Source: Flavobacteriales bacterium (lineage in GTDB: Bacteria; Bacteroidota; Bacteroidia; Flavobacteriales_F; PHOS-HE28). From it: DNA of 64,000 nt. The notes below the pieces were generated by a model. It did not search any database and was not told where the DNA came from. It worked only from the letters and a program-made list of their open reading frames with translations. How positions within the stretch are numbered: the stretch's first letter is position 1; each line of letters starts with the position of its first letter. The stretch lies in NCBI GenBank assembly GCA_016705955.1, contig JADJKO010000001.1:744001-808000 (forward strand). Direction: 5' to 3'. Below are positions 53,540 to 63,947 of the stretch, piece after piece. The translations under genes and the position numbers were made by a program.

Positions 53540-53953
53540 TCATTCCTGGTGCGTGGGCGCTGCCGTATGCTCTTGCCGTTGCTTCAGGTACGCGGCACGT
53601 TGGTTCTTCTTCAGTTCCTCCCACTTCGCCGCCTGGTCCTTCGTAAGGACGGCTTTGATCGCTGCTTGCTTCTTGTCGCGCGCTTCGATGGTGCGCGTAC
53701 GCTTGGCGGCGGGTTCCAGGTTCTCACGGTTCAGATCCTTCATCGCTTCGCTGTGTTCCTGCTCGATCTTCTCCAAGGCGGAGACCTGTTCGGGTGTGAG
53801 TCCCAATTCCTTGATCATCCCCTCGGAGGTCAGGCGGGAGATCTGCAGCGCTGGGGCTTGTTCCTTGGTTTGTACTGGTGCGGTGGACTCTTGCGCCACC
53901 AACAGGCCGGTCATAGCGATACAACCAGCGGTTAGGAGGATCCTGATGTTCAT
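53540..53953 (-). CDS. Spy/CpxP-like periplasmic protein (DUF4890 type)
   Basis: 137 residues with a signal peptide (MTGLLVAQ). The mature part is one long charged helix with the LTPEQVSALEKIEQEHSEAM motif and LTKDQAAKWEELKKNQ, as in Spy-type periplasmic chaperones. A relative lies at 55502. Confidence 0.75.
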   Translation of the reverse strand: MNIRILLTAGCIAMTGLLVAQESTAPVQTKEQAPALQISRLTSEGMIKELGLTPEQVSALEKIEQEHSEAMKDLNRENLEPAAKRTRTIEARDKKQAAIKAVLTKDQAAKWEELKKNQRAAYLKQRQEHTAAPTHQE

Positions 53954-54089
53954 GCTACGAAAGTAGGCGGAAGAGCGGCATTCGCATACACTTCGTGCGG
54001 ATCATATTGTGCCGAGTGTTCGGATCGTGTCGCCACCACACGGTCACCACGCACAGCCCCGATGCCGCCATGGTGCTAGCTTGCGGCAC

Positions 54090-55190
54090 ATGTTCCGGTC
54101 CCTGCCTGCTGCGGTTCTCCTGTTCTGCAACCTCACCGCGCAGGCCACGGACCTGGTCGTCCCGGTCCGCGATGTCCCCGGCTTCTTCGCCAGTCTTCCG
54201 AAGGATGTAACGCGGGTCACGTTCTCGGCTGCTGCGGTGTACAACTGCAATGCGGATATCGTCCTGCCGGACCGGCCGCTTCTGGTGATCGATGGAGCGG
54301 GGGCGAAGCTCGTCCTCGGGCCGAACAGCAATGGCTTCACGCGGCGGATCGTGGATCAGAAGGATGCAGAGCGCCGCACCGGAAGCCGATATGTGATCCG
54401 TGATTTCGCCATGATCGAAGGCGGGCGAAAGGCCATCGACCTGCAAGCCACCTTGGGAAGTGTGGTGGAGGATTGCAGGCTCACGGGCCAGAGCGAAGTG
54501 GCCATCGATCTGCGCTTCGCGTTGATGACGCGCGTGGAGAATGTCCTGGTGACGAATCCGGCGAAGCTCGGGTTCGTGGTCCGCACGGGGGATTGGCCCG
54601 GAGCCACGTGGAGCAATAGCCAGAGCAATCACACCGTGCTGGAACAATGCAGGGTGTATGCGGTCGCCACCACGACGCGGGCGTACAGCGTGCTCAATTG
54701 CAACGGCGTGCGGATGAACGATTGCATCAGCGAAGGTGCGGCATGCGACTATGATCTGTTCCTGAACGCCGTGATCGATGGCAACGAGGATTCCCCGGCG
54801 CGCAACTCGGTGGTGAAGCAGTTCGCTCTTTCCAACTTCCATGTGGAACATGCCGTCCGCAAGGCGAGTATCCATGTGAACATGCCGCCCAAGGCCAGTG
54901 TGGACCTCTCGCAGATCTATTGGAACGGCAAGATGCCAGCGCCCGTGATCGAGTACATCAGCGGGCAGTTGAACCTGAGCAACATCGGATGGTGGGCCGA
55001 CGATTTCGTGATCGCCACGCGGGTATCGGCGCCACGGATCAACGTGGATCGATCGCACAATGCACTCTCCGTGGAAGGTGGTGTCAAGGGCGGTGGAACG
55101 CGCGCCGGCGTGCTTCAATTGAAGGACGCGCTTCCGGGCAATGAAGTCCTTCATCTGGACTATGTCCGGATCGGAAGGTCGTCGAATTGA
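54090..55190 (+). CDS. Secreted parallel beta-helix protein
   Basis: 366 residues from the ATG at 54090 (signal peptide LLFCNLTAQA). Repeated strands (YVIRDFAMIEGGRKAIDL; VVEDCRLTGQSEVAIDLRF; HTVLEQCRVYAVATT) indicate a right-handed beta-helix. It lacks a type A sorting domain and ends LDYVRIGRSSN. No catalytic residues identifiable. Confidence 0.72.
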   Translation: MFRSLPAAVLLFCNLTAQATDLVVPVRDVPGFFASLPKDVTRVTFSAAAVYNCNADIVLPDRPLLVIDGAGAKLVLGPNSNGFTRRIVDQKDAERRTGSRYVIRDFAMIEGGRKAIDLQATLGSVVEDCRLTGQSEVAIDLRFALMTRVENVLVTNPAKLGFVVRTGDWPGATWSNSQSNHTVLEQCRVYAVATTTRAYSVLNCNGVRMNDCISEGAACDYDLFLNAVIDGNEDSPARNSVVKQFALSNFHVEHAVRKASIHVNMPPKASVDLSQIYWNGKMPAPVIEYISGQLNLSNIGWWADDFVIATRVSAPRINVDRSHNALSVEGGVKGGGTRAGVLQLKDALPGNEVLHLDYVRIGRSSN

Positions 55191-55196
55191 TCGGCG

Positions 55197-55415
55197 CTAG
55201 CCCGCGACCACACGCACGGTTCGTCCTTCGAAGAGGACTTCCTGCCCTTCACGGATCTTGCAGGTCTTGCGCAGTTCCACCTGCCCATCCACCTTCACGC
55301 GTCCTTCGGCCACGAGTTGTTTCCCCTGTCCGCCGGAATCGCACAAGCCAGCCAACTTCAGGAGCTGGTTCAACTCGATGAACTCCCCGCGCAATTCCAC
55401 CGTGATCGGATCCAT
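55197..55415 (-). CDS. S4-domain RNA-binding protein (YbcJ-like)
   Basis: 72 residues from the ATG at 55415. A lone S4 domain: EFIELNQLLKLAGLCDSGGQGKQLVAEGRVKVDGQVELRK, then CKIREGQEVLFEG. Small RNA-binding protein of unclear role. The upstream 24 codons of the open frame are not protein-like. Confidence 0.9.
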   Translation of the reverse strand: MDPITVELRGEFIELNQLLKLAGLCDSGGQGKQLVAEGRVKVDGQVELRKTCKIREGQEVLFEGRTVRVVAG

Positions 55416-55450
55416 GGTGCAAAGGAAGGATGGTGGCGGCGAAATGCAGA

Positions 55451-55480
55451 AGCCCCGTGATCCATGAGGAACACGGGGCT
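55451..55480 (-). terminator. Hairpin after the Spy-like gene
   Basis: AGCCCCGTG (55451-55459) pairs with CACGGGGCT (55472-55480), about 22 bp beyond the stop codon at 55502. Confidence 0.7.
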
Positions 55481-55501
55481 CTTGCACACAGGGTGATCGT
55501 C

Positions 55502-55927
55502 CTACTGTTCCGACTTGGTAGGCCGCCCATTGCTGCGCGGACCCTTGCCACCGCGCCGGTCCATGTGCTTGGCTTTCATTTCCTCCTGTTGCTTCTTCCA
55601 GGTCGCGAATTGCTCGGTGGAAAGTACCGCCTTCATTTCCGCTTCATGCGCATCGCGCATCGCCTTGCGCTTCTCCTGCGCGGCTTTCCGGGCCGGGCCG
55701 GCCTCTTGTTCTCGTGCGGTCCGCATCCCCTCCGCCTGCTCGGCGTACTTGCGGTTGATGGCTTCCACTTTGGTGATCTGTTCCGGGGTGAGGCCAAGGT
55801 CCTTGGTCATCCGTTCCGTTCGTATTTGCGCCCGTTCGGCGGGTGTCCTTTGCGGCTTCTCCTTGTCCTGTGCATAGGCTGCGCTCGTAAGGATGGTAAG
55901 GGCGGCAATGATGATGGTCTTCTTCAT
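55502..55927 (-). CDS. Spy/CpxP-like periplasmic protein (DUF4890 type)
   Basis: 141 residues from the ATG at 55927 (signal peptide ILTSAAYAQ). The helical mature part has LTPEQITKVEAINRKYAEQAE and ends in a basic, Gly-rich tail (HMDRRGGKGPRSNGRPTK). Probable periplasmic chaperone or stress protein, a paralogue of the gene at 53540. Confidence 0.78.
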   Translation of the reverse strand: MKKTIIIAALTILTSAAYAQDKEKPQRTPAERAQIRTERMTKDLGLTPEQITKVEAINRKYAEQAEGMRTAREQEAGPARKAAQEKRKAMRDAHEAEMKAVLSTEQFATWKKQQEEMKAKHMDRRGGKGPRSNGRPTKSEQ

Positions 55928-56016
55928 GATCGGTTGTTGCTGGTTCGCCTCTATGACGTGATCGGGGATGCAGGGTTCGATCCGATCACGCACATCACCA
56001 TCTTTGCCGACCTCGC

Positions 56017-56565
56017 ATGCGACCGATCCACCACTTCTTCTTGCGGATCCTGTGCGGTTGGCGCATACAGGATGACCGACCGAAGGATCTTGCGCGCTAC
56101 ATCGTGGTGGTGGCGCCGCACACGAGCAACTGGGATTTTCCCGTAGGCCTTGCCGTGCGCAGTTTGGCGCGGATGGATGACGTGGGATTCCTCGGCAAAG
56201 CATCCCTCTTCAAGCCTCCGTTCGGTTGGTTCTTCCGCGCCGTGGGCGGTTACCCGGTGGACCGCAGCAAACACAACAATCTGGTGGATGCCGTGGTGGC
56301 GATGTTCGATCAGGGCCTCATCACCAAGATCGCGATCGCGCCTGAAGGGACACGTAAGTACCAACCCGATTGGAAGACCGGATTCCATCGCATCGCTACC
56401 AAGGCCGGGGTGCCCATCATCCTTGCCACCTTCGACTACGCGCAGAAGCTGGCGATCCTCTCCGCACCCTTCCCCTTGACCAATGACCCGGTGGCGGACA
56501 TCGAACGGATGAAGGATTGGTTCCGGCCGCACAAAGGGAAGAACCCGATGGACGGTGTTCGCTGA
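56017..56565 (+). CDS. PlsC-type acyltransferase
   Basis: 182 residues. Transfers acyl groups to glycerophosphate-like acceptors at the inner membrane. HTSNWDF contains the catalytic H-x4-D, and IAPEGTRKYQPDWKTGFHRIA holds the acceptor-binding EGTR. It is short for LPLAT (about 200-250 residues) and has no clear membrane anchor. The start precedes MRPIHHFFLRILCGW. Confidence 0.88.
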   Translation: MRPIHHFFLRILCGWRIQDDRPKDLARYIVVVAPHTSNWDFPVGLAVRSLARMDDVGFLGKASLFKPPFGWFFRAVGGYPVDRSKHNNLVDAVVAMFDQGLITKIAIAPEGTRKYQPDWKTGFHRIATKAGVPIILATFDYAQKLAILSAPFPLTNDPVADIERMKDWFRPHKGKNPMDGVR

Positions 56566-56593
56566 TGGTATGATGGTTGCAAGCCCGCGTGCC

Positions 56594-57121
56594 ATGATCA
56601 AGGGATCCTTCACGGTGATCGCGGTGCTTTTCGCTGGACTTGTTCCGGCCCAACAACTCTTCCCAGCGCTTTCCGGTGAAACCTCCGATGGGAAGGAAGT
56701 AACGCTGCCCTTGGCCAGCGGCAAGGGCTACACCATCATCGGCTTGGCATACAGCCAAAAGGCACAGCCCGCGTTGGAGGAGTGGTTCGAACCGGCCTAT
56801 CTCCGTTTCATTGCAAAGCACGGATTGTTCGCTGGGGCCTATCAATGCAACGTCTATTTCGTTCCGCTCTTCACCGGGTTGAACAAAGCGGCTTATGAGC
56901 CGAGCATGCGGAAGTTCAGGAAGAGCGCCTCACCCCAAGTGGTGGATCATGTCGTCTTCGCGAAGGCTGAACTCGATCTCCTGAAGGATGCGCTCGGGCT
57001 TGCCGACAAGGACGCGCCGTACTTCTTCGTGCTTGATAGGGAGGGCCGGATCATACACCGGGAGCAGGGCGCTTTTACCGAGGAGAAACTCGAAGCGATA
57101 GAGGAAGTGATGCTTCGGTGA
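56594..57121 (+). CDS. Secreted thioredoxin-fold protein without the CxxC motif
   Basis: 175 residues from the ATG at 56594; an earlier ATG at 56555 overlaps the acyltransferase gene. Signal peptide AGLVPAQ. The pattern resembles AhpC/TlpA proteins (LFPALSGETSDGKEVTLPLASGKGYTIIGLAYS ... YFFVLDREGRIIHREQGAFTEEKLEAI). Where a redox CxxC is expected the sequence reads YSQKAQPAL, so no disulfide chemistry is likely. Confidence 0.65.
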   Translation: MIKGSFTVIAVLFAGLVPAQQLFPALSGETSDGKEVTLPLASGKGYTIIGLAYSQKAQPALEEWFEPAYLRFIAKHGLFAGAYQCNVYFVPLFTGLNKAAYEPSMRKFRKSASPQVVDHVVFAKAELDLLKDALGLADKDAPYFFVLDREGRIIHREQGAFTEEKLEAIEEVMLR

Positions 57122-57153
57122 CAGCCTGCACGGACCGGAATACCATCCACCTC

Positions 57154-57161
57154 TACATTTG
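57154..57161 (+). promoter_or_regulatory. -7 box TACATTTG upstream of the cyclophilin gene
   Basis: Exact TAnnTTTG match 20 bp before the start codon at 57182. Confidence 0.45.
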
Positions 57162-57181
57162 CCACCCGAACAACCAACGCA

Positions 57182-57859
57182 ATGACCATGCTCCTACCGA
57201 TCACGTTCTCGGCCCTGATGGGTCTCGCATTCACTTCCTGCGCTTCGTCAACGGACGGAAGCGGAGTCGCCGCCAGCAACACATCCAACCAACCCAGCAC
57301 AACCACCGTGGAGAATCCAGAAGACGGCATTTTCGCCAAGATCCAAACGACCAAGGGCCTTATCGTGATCAAGCTTGAATACGAAAAGGCCCCGATGACC
57401 GTGGCGAATTTCGTCGCGCTCGCCGAAGGCAAGATGAAGAACACCGCGAAGCCCGAGGGTACGCCCTACTTCGATGGGTTGAAGTTCCACCGGGTCATCG
57501 CCGACTTCATGATCCAGGGTGGCGACCCCACCGGGACCGGCAGTGGTGGTCCAGGCTACTCGTTCGCCGATGAGATCCACCCGGAACTCAAGCACACCCG
57601 CGCCGGTACCATGAGCATGGCCAACTCCGGCCCGGCCACCAACGGAAGCCAGTTCTTCATTACCCACAAGGACACGCCATGGCTTGATGGCAAGCACACG
57701 GTGTTCGGCTATGTGACCAGCGGACAGGACGTGGTGAACAAGATCGAGCAGAACGATGTGATGCAGACCGTGCGCATCGAACGCGTGGGCAAGGCGGCCA
57801 AGGCGTGGGATGCCATCGCCGTGCTGAACGCCAACAAGGATAAGTTCCGTTCGCGCTAG
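57182..57859 (+). CDS. Cyclophilin-type peptidyl-prolyl isomerase, lipoprotein
   Basis: 225 residues. FTSC at 17-20 is a lipobox, followed by a Ser/Thr linker. Residues about 50-215 form a cyclophilin: FHRVIADFMIQGGDPTGTG (catalytic arginine), GTMSMANSGPATNGSQFFIT and LDGKHTVFGYVTSG. It assists folding in the periplasm. Its stop overlaps the convergent helicase stop by four bases (CTAG). Confidence 0.93.
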   Translation: MTMLLPITFSALMGLAFTSCASSTDGSGVAASNTSNQPSTTTVENPEDGIFAKIQTTKGLIVIKLEYEKAPMTVANFVALAEGKMKNTAKPEGTPYFDGLKFHRVIADFMIQGGDPTGTGSGGPGYSFADEIHPELKHTRAGTMSMANSGPATNGSQFFITHKDTPWLDGKHTVFGYVTSGQDVVNKIEQNDVMQTVRIERVGKAAKAWDAIAVLNANKDKFRSR

Positions 57860-59094
57860 CGCCGGCCTCTTCCGGAACCATTACCACGGCCACCGCTTCT
57901 GCGGTGGTCGTTCCCTTTTGCACCACGCGGTGCCTTCGCGTTCGTGTCGTAGGCAGGGCCGGTGATCCCCGCAGGCAGTGGCATCTTGCGCACCGCGTAG
58001 CCGATCAAGCCTTCGATCCGCCCGAATTCGCGCATCTGCTTCTCGTTGATGAAGGTGACCGCAGTGCCCTTGCGGGATGCGCGTGCCGTACGGCCCACGC
58101 GGTGGACGTAATCCTCAGGATCGTTCGGCACATCGTAGTTGATGACCAGATCGATGTCGTCGATATCGATGCCGCGGCTCACCACATCCGTGGCCACCAG
58201 GATCCTCAGTTTCCGGTTCCGGAAAGCGAGCATCACCTCTTCACGTTCGGTCTGCTCCAGGTCACTGTGCATTCCGCGTGCGTTGAAGCCCTTCTTCTGC
58301 AAATGCCGGTTCAGGTTCTTCACTTCGATCTTGCGCCCGGCGAAGACGAGGATCGTGGTGGCCTCGTTGGTGTTGAGGATGTGTTCCAGGATCGCGGCCT
58401 TCTGCATGTCATACACCACGTACGCCTGTTGGTCCACGCCTTCCGCTGGTTTGCTCAGCGCGATGGTGATCTCCACCGGATCATGCAAGGCTTGTTTGGC
58501 CAAGGTCCGGATCGCGGGCGGCATGGTCGCACTGAACATCAGGGTCTGCCGGTCCTTCGGAAGAAAACCGATGATCCGGTTGATGTCGTCCACGAAGCCC
58601 ATATCCAACATGCGGTCCGCTTCGTCCAGCACAAGGAACTCCACACCCTTCACCGGCACATAGCCCAGGTTGAGGTGGCTGAGCAATTTGCCCGGTGTGG
58701 CCACGACGACCTCGACACCGCCGACAAGGGCTTGTTTCTGTTGATCGAATGTGGAACCATCGCTGCCACCATAGAGCGGAATGGAAGTGATCGGCGTATG
58801 GTAGGCAATGGCCTGTAATTGCTGATCGATCTGCAAGGCCAATTCGCGCGTGGGCACGACCACCAGTGCGCGGATCGATCCTTCCACACGCGGCCGATAG
58901 CCGGTGATCACATCGATCACGGGCAACAGGAAGGCGGCCGTCTTTCCGGTGCCGGTCTGCGCACACGCGATCAGGTCACGGTGGTCCAGCACGGCCGGAA
59001 TGGCCTGTTGTTGAATGGGTGTGGGTACCTTGATGTTCATTGCAGCAAGGCCCTCGAGAAGGTCGTTGCTGATACCGAGGGAATGGAAATCCAT
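57856..59094 (-). CDS. DEAD-box RNA helicase (RhlE-like)
   Basis: 412 residues. Q-motif TPIQQQAIP, Walker A AQTGTGKT (45-52), PTRELALQI, DEAD (157-160), SAT (188-190), VVSRGIDI and the HRVGRTARASRKG arginine fingers are all visible. A short Gly/Arg-rich tail follows (RRSGGRGNGSGRGRR), as in RhlE-type helicases acting on ribosomes or cold-shocked RNA. Confidence 0.95.
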   Translation of the reverse strand: MDFHSLGISNDLLEGLAAMNIKVPTPIQQQAIPAVLDHRDLIACAQTGTGKTAAFLLPVIDVITGYRPRVEGSIRALVVVPTRELALQIDQQLQAIAYHTPITSIPLYGGSDGSTFDQQKQALVGGVEVVVATPGKLLSHLNLGYVPVKGVEFLVLDEADRMLDMGFVDDINRIIGFLPKDRQTLMFSATMPPAIRTLAKQALHDPVEITIALSKPAEGVDQQAYVVYDMQKAAILEHILNTNEATTILVFAGRKIEVKNLNRHLQKKGFNARGMHSDLEQTEREEVMLAFRNRKLRILVATDVVSRGIDIDDIDLVINYDVPNDPEDYVHRVGRTARASRKGTAVTFINEKQMREFGRIEGLIGYAVRKMPLPAGITGPAYDTNAKAPRGAKGNDHRRSGGRGNGSGRGRR

Positions 59095-59159
59095 GGAGGC
59101 CGTAGTGCGCGGTTGTTCCCGCGCTTGGGGCGGCGAAGATAGCCGCGTGATATTGGGGA

Positions 59160-61053
59160 TCAGGATGCCAGTCGCTGCTCCATCCTGTCCGGCGTGAACA
59201 CCAGACGGACCGTTGTTCCCGAACTGCCGGAGTATATCATTCTCCCATTCAATTGTTGGGCGAGCGAATGCATGAGACCGGTTCCGATGGAGTCGAGTTC
59301 CCCCCTGCCGGTCGAGGGGCCCATTCCGATGCCGTCATCGCTAAGGGTCAATTCCATCGTTCCATCCGTGTTCCGCAATCCGATCCGGATCGAACCGGTC
59401 TCACGATCCTCGAAGGCGTATTTGATCGCATTGGTGATCAATTCATTCACCAAAAGGCTCAAGGGCATCAGGTCCGCAGCATGCATCGCGATCCGATGCG
59501 CATCAATGAACACGGAGATGCGGTCATGACAGCCGTAGGCCACCAATGCGTTCCGGGCCAACTCCTCGAAATGCGGCTGCACCGGGATCGATTCCTCTCC
59601 ACCCACCTTGTGCGTGGCTTCATGGACCAAGGCCATGGCCTTCAATCGGCCTTGCGCTTCTTTCCAAGCGCGGTTGGATCCTTCGGGAGCCTGTATAGCG
59701 AACAGGCTCTCGATCACTTGCATGTTGTTCTTCACGCGGTGATGGATCTCCTTGATGACGATGTCCTTTTGCTCATCGCTCATGAGCGCCTCCGCCAAGC
59801 GCATATTCTGGCGCTGCAATTCCAGGTTCTTCGCATGGTTCTCATCCTTCTGCCGTTGGATCAATGCGGTCTTCAACCGGGAGCGGCGCGCGGTCCGGAT
59901 GTTCATCCGGGCAATGAAGAACAAAGCGACCGTGAGTCCAACGAAGAGCAGCACGATGAACAGCAAGAGCCTGTTGGAGATCCGCTGTTCCTCGATGGTC
60001 GCTTCCTTCTCTTTGTTCTCGATCGCCAGATCGGAATTGAGTTGGTCCTTCTTCTCCAATTCATACATCACCTGCATTCCTGCAAGGACCATGTTGCTTT
60101 CCGCGCGCTTGAAGGAGTCCTCAGCGTTGTACAACCCTTGCAGGCCATGCAACGCGGCCTCGTCGTCGTGCCGGGCGAGGGCGAGTTCATACCGGGTTCG
60201 GAGAAGTTCAAGTTGCAGGTCCGGGCAAATGGTAAGATCGAATAGCCCTGATGCCAGGTTCATCATGGCAATGGCATCGGCATGCCTGCCAGCGCGCGGA
60301 TGCACGCGCTTGCGCCAGGGCAAGTTCAATACGATCATCCGGTGTCCCGGATGCGTTGATGACCCGGCCGGCCATCACCAGATAGGGCCAAGCATCCAGC
60401 GGTTTACCTTGAGCCATCAAGGCCTTGGCCATGAGCATCCGCGTACGTGCCTGGATCATCGCCCGGTCCGGGTTCGTGGGCGTGGTCAGCGCCAGTTCGG
60501 CCATTCGCAAGGCTTCGTCAGTACGACCCGCCTCCACCATGGTACGGACCAGGAATACGCGTGAACGAAGGATCAGGTCAGCATCCTTGGTCGCCACCGC
60601 GATGGCCAGTGCGTTCCGGGCCTCTTCCAACGCCTTGTCCATGCGTTGGTTCACCCGGTATGCAGTGGAAACGGCTTGCAGATCCTCCGCCATCCGTGCG
60701 GGATCCTGTAAGGATCTGGAGATCGCTAATGCGGACAACGTGGTGCGGAGGTGATCCGCATGAAGTCCGATGGCGGCCTGGATCCCTCGCGTAACCGATA
60801 AGGCTTCGTGGAGGAGGAGTTGGTCCCCGCTCTGCTCGGCAAGCCGCACGGCATTGTGTGCATGAGCCAACGCACTGGTCGGATCCGTGGACCGGGTCCG
60901 CAATGCCAATTGCATCAAGGCGCCTACCCGTTCCTGAGTGGAAGCATCGGTATCAAGGACATAGCGTACGCTGTCGCCCAAGTTGGACGCATGCAAGGCC
61001 GGCCCTCCGAGCGAACCAAGGATCAGAATAGCGACAAGGCGAAGTTTGGACAT
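59160..61053 (-). CDS. TPR sensor histidine kinase, HisKA_2/HWE type, with an apparent frameshift
   Basis: About 630 residues when joined. Signal peptide from 61053 (LGGPALHAS), tetratricopeptide-like helices, one membrane segment (NRLLLFIVLLFVGLTVALFFIA), a coiled coil, then IKEIHHRVKNNMQVIESLF with the phosphorylated histidine and an ATPase domain (NELITNAIKYAF, DDGIGMG, GTGLMHSL). The frame shifts near 60298: removing one base of a GG joins the TPR part to RAGRHADAIAMMNLASG. No response regulator is adjacent. Confidence 0.82.
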
Positions 61054-61114
61054 CGGGGCCTTGGTACGTTCGGCATCCGTTCGGGTTGCACGCTAGGCCG
61101 GTTATGTTTACAGC

Positions 61115-61852
61115 ATGGCGGTAAGGGTGGAGATCTGTGTGGCGTCCATTGAGGAAGCACTTGTGGCCCATGACGCGGGCGCAGATGGGATCGAAGTCTG
61201 CACTTGGCTGGCTTGTGGTGGGGTAACCCCCAGCTCCGGACTGGTGGATGCGATCCGAGCGATGGTCACACTTCCTGCGCGTGTTCTTGTCCGCCCCGGT
61301 CCCGGAGGATTCCAATACACCCAAGCGGAACAAGCGGTCCTGCTCACCGATGCCGAGGTGTTCGGTGCAGGTGCGATCGGCCTGGTCTTAGGTGCGTTAA
61401 CTGCTTCTGGTGAATGCGACGCTTCGGTCATGTCCGCAGTGAAACGGCTGGCTCCTGAGAGCGAGATCACCTTCCATCGCGCCATCGATCAGGCTACGGA
61501 TCCGATCCGGATCGTGGAGTCGTGCATCGAACTCGGGATCGATCGGATCCTGACCTCCGGCGGTGCCACGCTCGCGGTCGATGGTGTTGAAACGATCAAA
61601 CGGATCATCGCGTCGGCCGGTGAAGGATGCGAAGTAGCGATCGCTGGCGGTATCGGACCTGGTAACGTGGTTGAATTGGTGGAGCGTACCGGAGCGAAGG
61701 AGATCCATTTCGCAGCGCAACGAGCGAAAGCCTCGATGCAGAACAAGGTCGCCATGAGCAGCACGAACGTCGGCGTGAACTTCGAGACGGTACCCGACCA
61801 GGCCAAGATCGAAGGCGTGCTGAATGCGCTGGTGAAAGCGGGGTTGCGATGA
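61115..61852 (+). CDS. cutC: Copper homeostasis protein CutC
   Basis: 245 residues, a TIM barrel of the CutC family: VEICVASIEEALVAHDAGADGIEVCTWLACGGVTPSSGL, RPGPGGFQYT, ITFHRAIDQATDP, ILTSGGATLA and VAIAGGIGPGNV. The family is linked to copper tolerance, but its biochemical role is debated. Its stop overlaps the likely start of the GH2 gene (ATGA, 61849-61852). Confidence 0.92.
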   Translation: MAVRVEICVASIEEALVAHDAGADGIEVCTWLACGGVTPSSGLVDAIRAMVTLPARVLVRPGPGGFQYTQAEQAVLLTDAEVFGAGAIGLVLGALTASGECDASVMSAVKRLAPESEITFHRAIDQATDPIRIVESCIELGIDRILTSGGATLAVDGVETIKRIIASAGEGCEVAIAGGIGPGNVVELVERTGAKEIHFAAQRAKASMQNKVAMSSTNVGVNFETVPDQAKIEGVLNALVKAGLR

Positions 61853-63824
61853 GATGGTTGTTCGTTGTTGGTTGGTTGTTGTTCGGCGTGTGTGTGGCGC
61901 GCAGGAAGTGCATATCCCGTTGCATGATGGATGGACCTTTTGCCAAGTAGGGAAGGAGCAGTGGTATCCGGCGGAAGTACCCGGCGTGGTGCATACCGAT
62001 CTCTTGCGGAACGGCTTGATCCCGGACCCCTACAAGGGCAACAACATCGACAGCGTGCAATGGATCGAGAACGAGGACTGGATCTACAAGCGCACCATCG
62101 TCGTCACGGACACACTGTTGAAGCATGAACATCTCGATCTGGTGTTCAAAGGACTCGACACGTTTGCCGAAGTGTATTTGAACGATTCGTTGGTCGGGAA
62201 AGCGGACAACATGTTCCGCAGTTGGGAGTGGTCCGTCAAACCCTTGTTGCACCTCGGTCTGAATGAACTGAAGATCATCTTCCGCAGCCCGATCAAGGAG
62301 GGGGCGAAGCTCCGTGATGCGTATGGCATCCAACTGCCGCACGACAACGACCCGAGTGGCGTAAGCCCCTACATCCGCAAGGCGGCCTACCAATTCGGCT
62401 GGGACTTCTGCCCACGATTGGTGACGAGCGGGATCTGGCAGGAGGTGGAGTTGAGGGGGTGGAGCGTTTCCCGATTCACATCCTTCGGTGTTTCGGCGAT
62501 GCCAGTCGGCGACTCTATTTCACTGTGGCTTCGCGCGGATATGCCATGGCTCAAGGATGGAAGCGTGCGATTCTCGCTTGATGGGAAGAGATTGGCGGAA
62601 GTGCAGATCGGGATGGTGGATGGAGTGGGGTTCGGTGGGTTCTCTGGAAGAGTCCCGCTGATGGAAAGATGGTGGCCAATTGGGGTGGGTAGCCGGCCTA
62701 TGCACACCTTGAGCGCAGAACTCCTTGATTCGAAAGGCGAGGTCATCTCTCGCGCAGAAAAGAGGACTGGCTTCCGCACCATTGAATTCATAGAGGATCC
62801 GGATGCGATTGGTCGGTCATTCTTCTTCCGGGTGAATGGCTGTGACATTTTCATTAAAGGCTGCAATCTTGTTCCGCCAAGCATGGTCCTGTCCTCAACA
62901 GGTGATAGTGTGTGGGCCGCTTTGGTGGTTTCGATGCAGAACGCGCACATGAATATGGTTCGCGTTTGGGCCGGAGGCGTATACCCACCCGATGCGTTCT
63001 TCGATGCGTGTGATACGGCGGGCATCTTGGTTTGGCAGGACTTCATGGTGCCGAACATGCCACCAGGTAATCGCAGATTCATGGCATCACTGATTGATGA
63101 ATCGCAGGAGCAGTTTGATCGGATAGCCTACCATCCGTGCCTTGCGATATTCTGCAACGACAACGAACTCGCCGTCGCTTGGGAGAATTGGGGATGGCAG
63201 GGGCGTTACAACCTGCACGGGGTCGATTCGATTAGAGTTGCGACGGACTATAATGAGGTGCAGCGGGTACTCGCAATTGCGCCGCGCGGCAATCATTTCC
63301 CATTCATTTCGAGCTCCCCCCTCAGCAACTGGGGCTCCGCCGAAGGCCTCCGCTCCGGCGACCTCCACTACTGGGGGGTGTGGCACGGCGATTCAACCTT
63401 TTCCTCGTTCAAGAATAATGTTGGCCGCTTCGTGAGCGAGTACGGCTTCCAGAGCTACCCGGATAGCGCGTTGCTGGCCAAGTACATCGACCCGGACAGT
63501 CTCTATCTCGGAAGTCCAGCAGTCGCGCGTCTTCAGCGCAGCTACAAGACGGATAAGCCGATCTGGGATGCGATCGAACGGGAACTAGGAGAGGAGAAGC
63601 CCACCACGTTCGGCGGCTTCATCGAAGCGAGCCAGCGCGCACAAGCGAAGGCATACGGCATGGCCATCAAAGCGCACATGGATGCACAACCGCATTGCAT
63701 GGGCACCTTGCTTTGGCAACTGAATGACTGCTGGCCCGGGCCGAGTTGGAGCATCATTGATTACGATGGGAACCCCAAACCCGCCTATGAGGTGGTGAAG
63801 GAACTGTACCTGCGGAAACCGTGA
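61849..63824 (+). CDS. Beta-mannosidase, GH2
   Basis: About 657 residues. Secreted exo-beta-mannosidase. The ATG at 61849 gives a signal peptide (WLFVVGWLLFGVCVA) in a frame that must shift near 61900 to reach AQEVHIPLHDGWTF; one missing base would explain this. Further on, the jelly-roll and Ig-like domains lead into the catalytic barrel with NDNELA (acid/base Glu, near 63168) and VSEYGFQSYP (nucleophile Glu, near 63438), then GTLLWQLNDCWPGPSWSIIDY. It is shorter than most family members (about 800 or more), lacking C-terminal beta domains. The middle (about 62480-63310) is less GC-rich. Confidence 0.87.
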
Positions 63825-63947
63825 AGGCTCCGTAGGATCCCGCGCCGATTGTAAAGTGCGCGAGCACCGGTCGTAACCATCCCGAAAAGCCGCCCAAGTG
63901 AAATACTACCTTAGCCGCGAACCTCCTACGACCTCAATCCTAACCAA

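Noticed and set aside
53955..55154. Minus-strand 399-codon frame
   Set aside because: Shadow of the plus-strand beta-helix gene at 54090; rich in His/Arg with no motif.
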